Below are positions 33,076 to 42,455 of a stretch of DNA of 49,290 bases, one piece after another. Position numbers and translations under genes: made by a program. Below the pieces are notes generated by a model, which saw nothing but the letters and a program-made list of their open reading frames with translations, was not told the DNA's origin and made no database searches. Source of the DNA: Acidobacteriota bacterium (lineage in GTDB: Bacteria; Acidobacteriota; Terriglobia; Acidiferrales; UBA7541). Within the stretch, counting starts at the first letter, position 1; each line of letters starts with the position of its first letter. The stretch is taken from NCBI GenBank assembly GCA_003224235.1, contig QHYU01000162.1, positions 1 to 49,290 of the forward strand, written 5' to 3'.

Positions 33076-34808
33076 CGCCCACCTCCGCCCGGAGGGGGCG
33101 GCGCTGGGGGCCGACCCATGGCCGGTGGCTGCGCGATGTCCGGCTCGGAAACACCGGTCAAGCGCAGGCGGCGCGCTTTGTCGATCCGCGCCTCTTCCCG
33201 GCGCACTTGCTTGTCGAGTTCTTCGAGCTGCTTGAACTGGGCGAGCTCGGCCTGGGCCAGTTCGTTCTGCTTCGTGCGGGAGTAGAGCAGAAAAAGCTGG
33301 TAGTGTGCCTGCGTGTGGTCGGGACTGAGCTGGACCATGCGGCGCAGCGCCTGGATGGCGCGGTCGGATTGGCGCTGCTTCACCCAAAGGCGGCCCACGT
33401 CGTAGTTGGCGGCGATATGATCAGGCGCCAGCGCCAGGGCTTGCTCGAGGTATTTTTGCGCGTCCGCGTAGCGGCCCTGCTCGAGCGCCAGGTAGCCGAG
33501 ATGGGCGAGCGACTCGATGTGCTTCGGGTTGGTCGCCAATTGGCGCTCGAAATGGCCGCGGGCCTCCTCGAACTGCCCCTGGGCGCGGTACCCGTAGCCG
33601 ATCAGATACTCGATGTCTGATATTTTCGGATCGAGCTGCGCGGCTCGTTCGAAGGCTCGTGTGGACCGCGCGTAGTTGTTGCTGCGAAATAGCGCGTTGC
33701 CCAGACTCAAGAAGTAAAGCGCCTGGTTCGGGTCGAGCTCGGAGGCGCGCTGATAGCTGCTTGCCGCGCCATCCCAGTAGCCCGCGCGAAAGTACTCGCG
33801 ACCCAGCATGTAATGATACTCAGCGCGGTCGGGGGCGCGCTCAGTGGCGTGCTTGAACTCCAGCACGGCGTTCTCCTGGTCGCTGTGTTCGGAAGCGATC
33901 AGTCCGAGGCGGAAGTGCGTCTCCGGGGGCTGCGGATTCAGATCGGCGGCTTCGGCCAGCGCCTCGGCGGCTTCGGAGAGCTTCTTTAGGTTGTAGTACG
34001 AGAGGCCGAGGTTGTAGAGCACCTCGTAAGAATGGGGCACAAGCTGGTTGACGCGCTCGAACACCCGAGCAGCGCGCTCGTATTCCGCACTCTCAGCCAA
34101 GAGCACGGCCACGGTGAACAGGGCGCGCTGGTCGGTCGAACCCACCTGCTCAAGGTCGCCTGCCGCGCGCAACGCCGCTTCATGGAGTTCGGGCCGCTCG
34201 GCCTTGAGCGCCGCCTCGATGAGCGCCAGCAGCACGACCCGGTCATCGCCGCGCAGCTTGCGCGCCGCCTGGAAATGCTGGGCGGCCTCGGCAAACTTCC
34301 GCTCGGCCGCCAGGAGCCTGCCTAGGTTGAAGTGTGCCTGCGCGTGTTTAGGGTCCTGGCGCAGAACCTTCTCCAACTCCACGCGCGCCTGCTCGAGCTT
34401 TCCCTGCTGGAGAAGCAAACTCCCCAGGTTGTGCCGGGCGCTGACGTGTTTCGGATCCAAGCGCAGGGCCTCGCGGTACTCCTTCTCCGCTTCCGCGGCC
34501 CGGCCCAACTCGTCGTGTACCAGGCCCAGCAGGTTGTGGCCCTGCGCCGAAGCGGGCGCCAGCTCGACGGCGTGGCGCGCCGGCTCTTCAGCTTCCCGGA
34601 ATTTTCCTTGCTCGATCAGAGCCGCAGCGCGCCGGAGCGCCTGCTTTGCGGAAGACTCGACCGCGGCCTGCGAGGGGCGCGTTGCGGCGGGCTGCTGCGT
34701 TGCGGCAAGGGGGTCGAAGCTCAGGAGCGCCACCAGCAGGATACGAACCGGCCGGGTGGCTCCCTCTTTTGACCTGCGCGGACTCAGTAAGCGACACACG
34801 CCGCTCAT
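33072..34808 (-). CDS. Exported tetratricopeptide-repeat protein
   Basis: A 578-residue protein with an N-terminal signal or anchor (RILLVALLSFDPLAATQ) and about 12-14 TPR units from residue 55 to 530, with typical A-x-x-N-L-G and Y-x-x-A-x-x-x-P patterns (LGSLLLQQGKLEQARVELEK; LGRLLAAERKFAEAAQHFQA). The C-terminus ends in a Pro/Gly-rich tail. TPR arrays bind other proteins, so this could be a periplasmic scaffold for the ASPIC propellers or glucanase encoded around it. Both ends overlap neighbours by 4 bp as ATGA, with the ASPIC gene upstream and the GH13 gene downstream. Confidence 0.88.
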   Translation of the reverse strand: MSGVCRLLSPRRSKEGATRPVRILLVALLSFDPLAATQQPAATRPSQAAVESSAKQALRRAAALIEQGKFREAEEPARHAVELAPASAQGHNLLGLVHDELGRAAEAEKEYREALRLDPKHVSARHNLGSLLLQQGKLEQARVELEKVLRQDPKHAQAHFNLGRLLAAERKFAEAAQHFQAARKLRGDDRVVLLALIEAALKAERPELHEAALRAAGDLEQVGSTDQRALFTVAVLLAESAEYERAARVFERVNQLVPHSYEVLYNLGLSYYNLKKLSEAAEALAEAADLNPQPPETHFRLGLIASEHSDQENAVLEFKHATERAPDRAEYHYMLGREYFRAGYWDGAASSYQRASELDPNQALYFLSLGNALFRSNNYARSTRAFERAAQLDPKISDIEYLIGYGYRAQGQFEEARGHFERQLATNPKHIESLAHLGYLALEQGRYADAQKYLEQALALAPDHIAANYDVGRLWVKQRQSDRAIQALRRMVQLSPDHTQAHYQLFLLYSRTKQNELAQAELAQFKQLEELDKQVRREEARIDKARRLRLTGVSEPDIAQPPAMGRPPAPPPPGGGGR

Positions 34809-36709
34809 CGCTTTTTCTCTTCCTTCTTCTTCTCGGCCTTCTTGTCGTCTTTCTTCTTGTCGTCTACAACTCCCTTGCCTTCCACAATCGTGAGAATGCG
34901 GTCCACGCCAGGCACGTTTACGCTCTCCCGGAGGCCGCTGGGCCAGCGGATTTCAAGCTTCTCCACCTGGGTTGCTGTGCCTAACCCGAAGTGCAGCCGC
35001 TGATCGGAATGCGAGCTGTAGCTGCCGCCACCCAGCAAGTCGCCGCGCTGGCGCAGGCCTCCGGCGGTGAGAAATACCACGGCTCCGGTAGCGTCTCTGG
35101 GGCTCTTCGGGCCGCCGATCAGCTTCAGCAGCAGCCAGTGGTTGCCGTTGCGAACAACGTTGCGCAGCAGGGTGGGTGGCCCGTCGAGATTGTTCATCAC
35201 TACGTCGATGTGGCCGTCGTTGAAAATATCGCCGAAGGCGGCGCCACGGGCTGACGCCAGCACCGCCAAGCCGCTGCCCGTGGCGGGCGGAACCTCCTGG
35301 AAGCGCGCGCCGTTCAGGTTGCGGAAGAGCTGGGGCCGCTGCGCCCAGGTGGTGCCCCAGTCGGTTTTATCCACTGAGCGATAGACGTGCCCATTGGCCA
35401 CGAAGATGTCTTTTCTGCCGTCGTTGTCGTAGTCAATGAACCCGGTTCCCCAACCTAAGAACGGAATGGTGGGCTCGCCCAAACCGAGTTGAAAGGTAAT
35501 ATCCAGGAAATTGCCGCCGCCCTCGTTGTGGTAGAGGGTGTTGTAGTCATCCGAAAAATTCGTTATGTAGAGGTCCACCCGGCCGTCGTTGTCGTAATCG
35601 CCCACGGCGATGCCCATCGAAGCCTGCTCGCGCCCGTTTTCGTTCAGCGCGAAACCCGAGGCCAGGCTGACGTCCTCGAACGTGCCGTCGCCGCGATTGC
35701 GGTAGAGATAGTTCGGCGTCGAGTCGTTGGCCACGAGCAGGTCCAGCCAGCCGTCGTCGTCCACGTCCACCCACGCAGCCGCAAAGCCGTAGTAGCCGTT
35801 GGGGTCCGAGACGCCGGCTTTCTCCGCGACTTCAGTGAAGGTCCCGTCGCCGTTATTGTGGAAGAGAAAATCGCGCTCGCCCGGCAAGCCGCGAGGCCCG
35901 CACGGCGTGGTCTGTCCGCGATACTCGCAGAAGTTGCGACCGACATCGGGACTGCCAGGGACGGGGGGATGATCGGGGTCAAACTTCAGGTAGCCGGCGA
36001 CAAACAGATCGAGATAGCCGTCGCGATCATAGTCTCCAAACGCAGCGGCGGTCGTCCAGATCGGCGTCTTGCCGCTCACCGCGACGCCCGCCTGCTCGGC
36101 GACGTCGGTAAAAGTGCCGTCGCCGTTGTTGCGGTAGAGACGGTTCTTGCCGAAGTTGGTTACGTAGAGGTCAGGCCAGCCGTCGTTGTTGTAATCGCCC
36201 ACGGCGACGCCGAAGCCCCAGCGATCGTTCGACACACCGGCTTTCGCGGTTACGTCGGTGAAGGTGCCGTCGTGGTTGTTGTGGAAGAGCGCGGCGCGCG
36301 GCGCCGGCTCCAGGCCCTTCAGTGCGGCGTAGGTCGAACCATTCACCAGATAGACGTCCAGCCAACCATCGCCATCATAGTCAAACAGCGCCACTCCGCC
36401 CGTGGCAAGCTCGAGGATGTAGTTCTTCTCCGGCGTTCCGGTGCGATTGCGGAATGCGCCCAACCCGGAGCGCTGTGTCACGTCTTCAAATACCACCGGC
36501 GCGCCATCCACAAATCCGCCGGCGGTGATAGGCCGCGAGAGCGCGTCGCGCACCGGTGCGTAGATGCCCCCGGTGGAAACTCCTCCCGGCGGAGGCTGCT
36601 GCGGCTTCTGCTGGGGGGCCTGCGGCACTACGCCCGCGGGTTGCGAAAGCAACAAGAGCACCAGGAGAAGCCGCAGGATAAGCCTCTTCTGTGGCGAAAG
36701 GTTGGCCAT
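34805..36709 (-). CDS. Secreted FG-GAP/VCBS protein with ASPIC-UnbV domain (CRTAC1-like), copy 2
   Basis: A 634-residue paralogue of the 29465-31198 product. Signal peptide about 1-28 (LILRLLLVLLLLSQPAG), a Gln/Pro-rich linker, seven Ca-binding propeller loops (DYDGDGWLDVYL, DYNNDGWPDLYV, DYDRDGYLDLFV, DVDDDGWLDLLV, DYDNDGRVDLYI, DYDNDGRKDIFV, DIFNDGHIDVVM), then an ASPIC/UnbV domain (GDLLGGGSYSSHSDQRLHFG; LEIRWPSG). It ends in a very Lys/Asp/Glu-rich tail that could contact a charged surface. The genes for both copies are preceded by a partner gene on the same strand (TPR here, GH13 for copy 1). It starts 6 bp after the preceding TPR stop and ends in an ATGA overlap with the next TPR gene. 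Confidence 0.9.
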   Translation of the reverse strand: MANLSPQKRLILRLLLVLLLLSQPAGVVPQAPQQKPQQPPPGGVSTGGIYAPVRDALSRPITAGGFVDGAPVVFEDVTQRSGLGAFRNRTGTPEKNYILELATGGVALFDYDGDGWLDVYLVNGSTYAALKGLEPAPRAALFHNNHDGTFTDVTAKAGVSNDRWGFGVAVGDYNNDGWPDLYVTNFGKNRLYRNNGDGTFTDVAEQAGVAVSGKTPIWTTAAAFGDYDRDGYLDLFVAGYLKFDPDHPPVPGSPDVGRNFCEYRGQTTPCGPRGLPGERDFLFHNNGDGTFTEVAEKAGVSDPNGYYGFAAAWVDVDDDGWLDLLVANDSTPNYLYRNRGDGTFEDVSLASGFALNENGREQASMGIAVGDYDNDGRVDLYITNFSDDYNTLYHNEGGGNFLDITFQLGLGEPTIPFLGWGTGFIDYDNDGRKDIFVANGHVYRSVDKTDWGTTWAQRPQLFRNLNGARFQEVPPATGSGLAVLASARGAAFGDIFNDGHIDVVMNNLDGPPTLLRNVVRNGNHWLLLKLIGGPKSPRDATGAVVFLTAGGLRQRGDLLGGGSYSSHSDQRLHFGLGTATQVEKLEIRWPSGLRESVNVPGVDRILTIVEGKGVVDDKKKDDKKAEKKKEEKKR

Positions 36710-36715
36710 CGGCGG

Positions 36716-38284
36716 CTAGTTCCTCCCCGGGGGTGGCAGTGGCGGCTGCATGCTGCCGCTCCCGCCACGGTATTGTTGATTCAGGCGCTCCACGATGGCG
36801 AACTCCTTCTTCGCTTCCTGCTCGTGGCCGCCGCGCCGCAGCGCCAGTCCCAACTGGTAGTGAGCTTCCGCGCTCTCTGGCGCCATCTCGGCCGACTCGC
36901 GCAGCAGCGCGATAGCCGGCTCGAGCTGTCCGGCGCGGGCCAGCACCCGGCCCAGATTGAGAGTGGCTTCAAAGTTTTTCGGATCAAGCTCGTGTGCGCG
37001 CCGCAATGAGGCCATGGCTGCGTCGTTTCCCCCGTGTTTGGCCTGCAAGTTTCCCAAGCCGATGTAGCCCTGAGGGTCTTGGGGGTGTCGCTCAATCAGT
37101 TCGCGATACTGCGCCTGCGCCGCATCGCTTTCTCCAAGGCCTTCGAGCGCCGTGGCCAGGAAGAAACGCGCTTCGATGTCCTCCGGCTTGATGGAGGTGG
37201 CGGTGCGGAAGGCGTCGCGGGCTCGAGCGAGGTCGCGCAGGGCATAGCGCGCCCGGCCTAGATAGAACTGCGCATCGAAACTCTTCGGGTCGAGCCCGAT
37301 GGCAATCTCCAGCGCCGCCACAGCGTCAGTGTGCGCTCCGCGCGAGGCCAGTGTGATTCCGAGCAGCGTGTAGGCATCGGCTGATTTCGGCTCGAGAACG
37401 GTGGCGCGGCGAGCTTCCTTCTCGGCTTCGGCTCCGCGCTGCGAGTTTTGCAGGGCCAGGGCGTGAAGATAGGCCGCCGTGTAGGATTGCGGATACTCAT
37501 TCGCCAGGGGCTCCGCAACCTGCAGCGCTTCCTGCCAGCGCTCGGTCTGCACCAGGGCGCGAGCCAAATCGTACCGCGCGGGAACAAACCGGGGGTTCGC
37601 CTGCAACGCCCGGCGAAAGCGGTCCGTGGCGGTGGCCAATTGGCCGAGATCGGCGGCCAGCAATCCCTCAGCGTAAGGCACCCGCGGATCGCTGGGGGGA
37701 AGGGCAGTACGCAAGAGGCGCAGTTCCAGGCCTGCGCGCATCAGGTCGCCGCGGCGGCGATACGCGTTCAGCAGGTCAAACCGCAGGTCGATCTGGTCGG
37801 GATTGAGCTCCACAGCTCGTTGTAAATGCTTGAGCGCCTGTTCCGGGTCGCCTACGGTATCGAGAAGAATCCGTCCCGCGTAGTAGTGGGCCGAGGCATT
37901 GTCGGGGTTCAGAGCCAGTGCGGCGCGGGCAGCAACGAGAGCCTCCGGCAAGGCGCCGAGCAGCCACAGTCCATAAGCGAGTTGCGCGCGAGCCTCGGCC
38001 GATTTCGGATCCAGCTCGGCGGCTTCCCGGAGATCCGTGACAGCTTGTTTCAACTCACCCAGGCTCAAGCGTGCGACTCCTCTGTCCAGGAACGCACGGG
38101 CGTCTCGGGGATTCGAGTCCAAGCGCGCAGTGGCATCGCGCTCGGCGCGTTCGAGCTTAACCTTGGGATCAGTGAATCGTTCGACGTGGCTTAGCTCGCT
38201 TTCCTGGCCGGATGCAAGAGCGGCGGCGAAAACAAACACTACGATCGCGAAGCGACACAACCTCTCCAGGGCTCCCTCGAACAT
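36716..38284 (-). CDS. Exported tetratricopeptide-repeat protein, first gene of the GH13 operon
   Basis: A 522-residue protein with a signal peptide (FAIVVFVFAAALASGQ) and about 12 TPR units through residue 500, for example LGNLQAKHGGNDAAMASLRR and LGRVLARAGQLEPAIALLRE, ending in a Pro-rich tail (QPPLPPPGRN). It is the first gene after the hairpin terminator of TonB receptor 2, 116 bp downstream of that receptor's stop, and may be expressed by read-through or from a promoter in that gap that I could not identify. It resembles the TPR gene at 33072-34808 in layout. A scaffold role is inferred from the family. Confidence 0.87.
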   Translation of the reverse strand: MFEGALERLCRFAIVVFVFAAALASGQESELSHVERFTDPKVKLERAERDATARLDSNPRDARAFLDRGVARLSLGELKQAVTDLREAAELDPKSAEARAQLAYGLWLLGALPEALVAARAALALNPDNASAHYYAGRILLDTVGDPEQALKHLQRAVELNPDQIDLRFDLLNAYRRRGDLMRAGLELRLLRTALPPSDPRVPYAEGLLAADLGQLATATDRFRRALQANPRFVPARYDLARALVQTERWQEALQVAEPLANEYPQSYTAAYLHALALQNSQRGAEAEKEARRATVLEPKSADAYTLLGITLASRGAHTDAVAALEIAIGLDPKSFDAQFYLGRARYALRDLARARDAFRTATSIKPEDIEARFFLATALEGLGESDAAQAQYRELIERHPQDPQGYIGLGNLQAKHGGNDAAMASLRRAHELDPKNFEATLNLGRVLARAGQLEPAIALLRESAEMAPESAEAHYQLGLALRRGGHEQEAKKEFAIVERLNQQYRGGSGSMQPPLPPPGRN

Positions 38285-38335
38285 CGGCGTATTCTATACC
38301 AAGACCTCCGGAGGCTCGCGGAAGGCCGAACACTG

Positions 38336-38375
38336 AAAAAAGAAAGGCTGGAGCAGGTGGGAACCCGCTCCAGCC
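38336..38375 (-). terminator. Intrinsic terminator of TonB receptor 2
   Basis: Read on the minus strand, stem GGCTGGAGC (38375-38367) pairs with GCTCCAGCC (38354-38346) around a partly paired loop, followed by a T-rich run (TTTCTTTTTT) at 38345-38336. It lies 26 bp after the receptor stop and 51 bp before the TPR start. Confidence 0.85.
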
Positions 38376-38400
38376 AAAAGATCCAGGTCCGCGGCCCGGG

Positions 38401-41400
38401 TCAGAAGAAGATCTTCAACTGATACTGAATCTGCCGCGGGGGTAGCGCGGTTCTGAAGCGATCGAAGTTGCCGTCGCCGAGTTTGTTGACCGGTACCAAA
38501 AGATCGACTGAGTTGAAGAGGTTGAAGAACTCCAGGCCAAACCGCACCTTGTATCGTTCTCCGAAATTCGTGTTCTTGAAGATAGAAAAGTCGGTGCGGA
38601 AGTAATTCGGTCCCGTAAATTGGTTGCGCCCCGAGTTGCCGAAAATGATCGGATCGCCGACGTTTCCGAGGCAGTCCACCTTGCCGCTCAAGTTCCGCAC
38701 AAATCCGGCCGGCGCCACGGCACCCACCGTAGTCGTGCCACCACCCGGACATGGCGCCGTGACTGCCGTTGGAACCGAGAAGCAAGCTACGTTGAAGAAC
38801 TCGCCTGCGGGAACACCCTTAAGCGGATCGCACCCTGGAAGTACGTTGACGCGACCTCGACCAACATTGGAGTCAGCCACGACTCCAAAAGGCTGGCCAG
38901 ACCCGGCAGAGAGAATAAAGTTGGTTTGCCAGCCACCGATGAACTTGTTCGCGCCCTCGCTGACCCCACCTCCAATCCATCTGCCTTTGCCGATGGGGAG
39001 GTCCCAGATGCCGTTGGTGATAAAGACCTGCCGACGGTCCAACGATGAGTTGGATCTCTCGAGGTGAAAATCGAACGGGTTCACCGGCCCGCCATTCGAA
39101 CCGCGCGATTCACCGTAGCCGGTGAAGACTCCCGTGGAATCGTCGATGTTGTGGCTGAAGGTGTAGCTGGCGGTGAGTTGGAAACCGTAAGAGAAGCGCT
39201 TATCTGTTCGCAGTTGGAGCCCATCATAGTTGGAGGAGGAACGATCCTCGTAGGCGATCACCGTGCCGATCGGCGAGTTGGGCGTTGGATTTGTCAGCGT
39301 CGCCGCGCCCGTGGGTGTACGAGCGATTCCAAGCCCGTTGCCTCCGTTGCCCAGGTTTCGTGTAGACAGCAAATGACGTGCGCGTGTAGCGGCATATCCG
39401 ACGTCTATCATCCAATCGCGGGATAACTGCCACTGCAAGGAGAGATTAGACTCCTGGATCATTGGAGTGATCCCCTGCCGGGGCACTACGAAGAGCTTGG
39501 AATCAGTTGAGATCACTGGCGGATCTACGGGCGTTGTGTTCGGCGGCCCAGTGGTCAGGTTGACGTTCAAATTGGGGCCACCGAAGAAGCCTGCGTTGTT
39601 GGCGTCCACGGACCGCGTTAGGGGCGGATTGTTGATCAGGGGCGGGCTATCCACACCATCCGTGCTATAGAAGATGCCGTAACCACCCCGCAGCACATAC
39701 TGTTTTCGGGGGCCAAAGTTATAGGCAAAGCCGACGCGCGGAGCGAAGTTTCTCTTGGGGTCGTCCACCAGCGTTTGCTGGTTCGGACGGATGATCGAAC
39801 GGGTTGCTACATCATAATTGGCTTCGCGGTCGCTCTTCTCCGACATCGTTGGGAAGAAGTCCCAGCGCAGGCCGAGGTTGAGCGTCAAGCTGGGTGTTAT
39901 CTTCCAGTCGTCCTGAACAAAAGCCGCCCATTCGACTCCGCGCAAAAGGAATGGATTGCCTCCACCAAGAATGCTTCCCGCGCTGTAATGGATCACGGGC
40001 CGGCTCAACAGGAAATCCCCCTGCACGTTGCCGGTGGACTGCGGCTGCCCGGCGCCGTATTGCAGGTTTCCCTTCAAACCGCCGGCCCGCCCGCCGTCAA
40101 TCGTGTCGAGGAGCCGGGGGCGCACTTCAATGCCTGCTTTCCGAGTATGCTTCCCGGTGATGATGGTCACGTTGTCGTTCACGTAGTAGTTGTTGGATTT
40201 CACCAGAAACAATCCGCCGTCTCCGGTGAACTCAAATTCACCGGTGCCGAACCCGCCGGTCAAGATCCCACCGCTCGTGCCCAGCGTGCCTTTATTGCAA
40301 TTAGGAATCCCGAGGTCTTGACAGGTTGTCGGTGAAACGCCGCAAGCGCCGCCGACTCCGCAGTTGAAGATGCCGATTTCCACACGGGTCCAGCCGAAGC
40401 GCACTTCGTTCAGCAGAGTGGGCTTGAAAACGTGGGTATCGCTGACGGCGACTTGCCGGGTGTTGCCCACTTCGTCGCCGGCGCCAAATCCCGCCGTGGG
40501 TACATTGGGGAAGAAATTCGCGCGACTGCGGGCTTGGTTGCTCTGGGAGTAGCGGCCGAAAATGCTGTTCTTGTCGCTGAAGCGGTGGTCAATCTTGACA
40601 TCGCCAGCGTTTATGGTTTCTGTGTTGTTGCGTACGCCGAAGAAATTCGCGTGGTTACTGTTATTTGGGTCCGCCACGGTGGGTAGAGTGGGCGCCGGGT
40701 AAAGGGCCAGCAGCTTGAATGCCTGCGAGCTGAAGTCGGAGCGCGATTGGAGGCCTGTGATCTTATTCTGCGGAAAGCTTGAACATCCGCCAGAGCTGAT
40801 ATCTCCCGGAACCTTGCAAGTCAACGGGTCTGTGACCGGGGAACTGAACTCGGAAAAATCCCCTATTCTGGATTTGGCTGTCGGCACACCGGTCGAAAAA
40901 GCATTGGGGGTCGCGTTCCGCTGGCCGAGAAAGTCCACAAAGAAGAATGTCTTGTTCTTAATGATCGGCCCGCCAAACGTACCGCCGAATTCATTCACGC
41001 GAATGCGGGACTTGGGCACGTCTTTTTCCGCCTGAGCCGGGCTCACTCCGTTCTTGATTTCATCGTTGCGGAGCACGCCGATTCCCCAGTGGCTCGCATT
41101 CAAGGCGTCGTTCTGCCCGTAGTAAAAGGTGGAACCGTGAAAGCCATTGGTGCCGGACTGGTAGGTGGTATTGATGGTGGCGCCGCCGCGCCCCACCTCG
41201 GCCTTGGCAACACTCGTATCCACTTTGAACTCGGCGATGGCGTCGGGGTTGGGAAAGACGCCAATGGTGCCGAATTGCGGTTCGTTGTTGTCCACACCGT
41301 CGAGCGAGAAGTTGTTTGTCGTCGGGCGCAGGCCATTGACGGAGAGCGAAGCGCCGCCCGATCGGCTGAAACGAGAGGCTTCCGTTGAGCCCTGTTCGTT

Positions 41401-41991
41401 GGTCTGCCCCGAGATGTCGCCCCCGCTAATCCTCTTGTCGCCCTGGTTTAATGCCGTCTGATCGAACAAAGGGCCAACAATTGCTCGATTCACGCCGGGG
41501 GCCAACAACGCCAGTGAGGTGAAGTTGCGGTCCTTCAGAGGCAGCTCAGTGATTTGCCGGCCGGTGATGACTTCGCCTCGGCTGCTCGTCTCCGTTTCGA
41601 GCTGCTGTGTCTGCTCGCTCACGGTGACCGTCTGAGTGATGGCGCCTAATTCCAGAGGGATGTTGACTTCTTTCACGTCGCCGATATTGAGGACGATCTG
41701 GTCGACCAGTGCGGTCTTGAAGCCCTCTTTCGAGGCCTCCACCTTGTACGTCCCGGGCTTGAGGATGTTGGGGGTGACGTACCGCCCCTCCGCGTTGCTC
41801 TCCGTTTCAAACGTTTGCCCCGTGGCGACATGGGTGATCTTAATCTTGGCGTTGGGAATTGCCGCGCCACTCGCGTCTTTGGTGACGCCGACCATGCTCG
41901 CCCGGTCGCTCTGCGCCAGGCCTGGCAACACCAGTGTGCCTACCATCCCCGCCAGGAGGATGACCAGGATAACTCGCATCGACCGCCTCAT
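38401..41991 (-). CDS. TonB-dependent receptor 2 with carboxypeptidase-regulatory-like domain
   Basis: A 1196-residue outer-membrane protein: signal peptide (VILVILLAGMVGTLVLPGLA), regulatory-like domain at about 30-115 (EGRYVTPNILKPGTYKVEA), plug at about 120-260 (ITQTVTVSEQT; LPLKDRNFTSLALLAPG) and a barrel with terminal Phe (YQLKIFF). A loop near 560-600 has five Cys residues within about 28 positions (NCGVGGACGVSPTTCQ and after), probably external disulfides. It sits directly upstream of the TPR/ASPIC/GH13 chain on the same strand, so maltodextrin or another alpha-glucan is a plausible ligand, by context only. ATG 41991 is used; an ATG at 41979 would also keep the signal peptide. Promoter at 42211-42238. 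Confidence 0.92.
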   Translation of the reverse strand: MRRSMRVILVILLAGMVGTLVLPGLAQSDRASMVGVTKDASGAAIPNAKIKITHVATGQTFETESNAEGRYVTPNILKPGTYKVEASKEGFKTALVDQIVLNIGDVKEVNIPLELGAITQTVTVSEQTQQLETETSSRGEVITGRQITELPLKDRNFTSLALLAPGVNRAIVGPLFDQTALNQGDKRISGGDISGQTNEQGSTEASRFSRSGGASLSVNGLRPTTNNFSLDGVDNNEPQFGTIGVFPNPDAIAEFKVDTSVAKAEVGRGGATINTTYQSGTNGFHGSTFYYGQNDALNASHWGIGVLRNDEIKNGVSPAQAEKDVPKSRIRVNEFGGTFGGPIIKNKTFFFVDFLGQRNATPNAFSTGVPTAKSRIGDFSEFSSPVTDPLTCKVPGDISSGGCSSFPQNKITGLQSRSDFSSQAFKLLALYPAPTLPTVADPNNSNHANFFGVRNNTETINAGDVKIDHRFSDKNSIFGRYSQSNQARSRANFFPNVPTAGFGAGDEVGNTRQVAVSDTHVFKPTLLNEVRFGWTRVEIGIFNCGVGGACGVSPTTCQDLGIPNCNKGTLGTSGGILTGGFGTGEFEFTGDGGLFLVKSNNYYVNDNVTIITGKHTRKAGIEVRPRLLDTIDGGRAGGLKGNLQYGAGQPQSTGNVQGDFLLSRPVIHYSAGSILGGGNPFLLRGVEWAAFVQDDWKITPSLTLNLGLRWDFFPTMSEKSDREANYDVATRSIIRPNQQTLVDDPKRNFAPRVGFAYNFGPRKQYVLRGGYGIFYSTDGVDSPPLINNPPLTRSVDANNAGFFGGPNLNVNLTTGPPNTTPVDPPVISTDSKLFVVPRQGITPMIQESNLSLQWQLSRDWMIDVGYAATRARHLLSTRNLGNGGNGLGIARTPTGAATLTNPTPNSPIGTVIAYEDRSSSNYDGLQLRTDKRFSYGFQLTASYTFSHNIDDSTGVFTGYGESRGSNGGPVNPFDFHLERSNSSLDRRQVFITNGIWDLPIGKGRWIGGGVSEGANKFIGGWQTNFILSAGSGQPFGVVADSNVGRGRVNVLPGCDPLKGVPAGEFFNVACFSVPTAVTAPCPGGGTTTVGAVAPAGFVRNLSGKVDCLGNVGDPIIFGNSGRNQFTGPNYFRTDFSIFKNTNFGERYKVRFGLEFFNLFNSVDLLVPVNKLGDGNFDRFRTALPPRQIQYQLKIFF

Positions 41992-42455
41992 GGGACGCCC
42001 CCTAGACCAGAGTTTTTAGTTCTCGAAAGGCTGAGCCCGGTTGAACATGGACGCTTCTGGTAACGCAAAATGGATAGGCAACCAAATCCTTCGAGCTCGC
42101 CAACCTCCGCTGCTCCGAACGCAGGCGCGTCGGTTAAAGCGTTCGCAGCGGGTTCACCACGACTATGAGACCCAGAACAACTATGGAACTCACACCCCAA
42201 CGATGGCCGAATTCTATACGCGCCGAAGTTGATGTCAAGCCAAATCTGCCAGGAAATGATTGTCACTGTGGGACTTTGCCGCTGTGCCATCGGCTCTAGT
42301 GTTGCTGGCCGGTTTAAGCCCGCTTCACTGGCGCCCGAGGGCCTTGGCTGCGTCCTCGACCTTGTTGACGTCTTCGGGAGCAGCCCCGCTAGGGTGACCG
42401 GGATCGGGCACGGGTTGCAAAAGCGGCAGGAACGATAATATAGTTCCGCGAGCGA
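41992..42455. other. Divergent gene-free region between TonB receptor 2 and trehalase
   Basis: It contains the minus-strand promoter listed at 42211-42238 and a leader of about 215 nt for the receptor. Toward the trehalase, TAATAT at 42436-42441 with TTGCAA at 42416-42421 is a weak possible promoter only 15 bp from the start codon. No coding frame is supported. Close divergence suggests joint control of receptor and trehalase. Confidence 0.45.
42211..42238 (-). promoter_or_regulatory. Sigma70-type promoter for TonB receptor 2
   Basis: On the minus strand TTGACA (42238-42233) and TAGAAT (42216-42211) are separated by 16 bp. It gives a leader of about 215 nt before ATG 41991. Confidence 0.6.

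Noticed and set aside
33076-33387. 104-residue N-terminal extension of the GH13 enzyme
   Set aside because: It overlaps the TPR gene, is Pro/Arg/Ala-rich, and would bury the signal peptide that starts at 33075.
35489-37009. Plus-strand open frame of 506 codons opposite ASPIC copy 2 and the TPR gene
   Set aside because: It spans parts of two real minus-strand genes and its repeats mirror their propeller and TPR repeats; no ribosome site.
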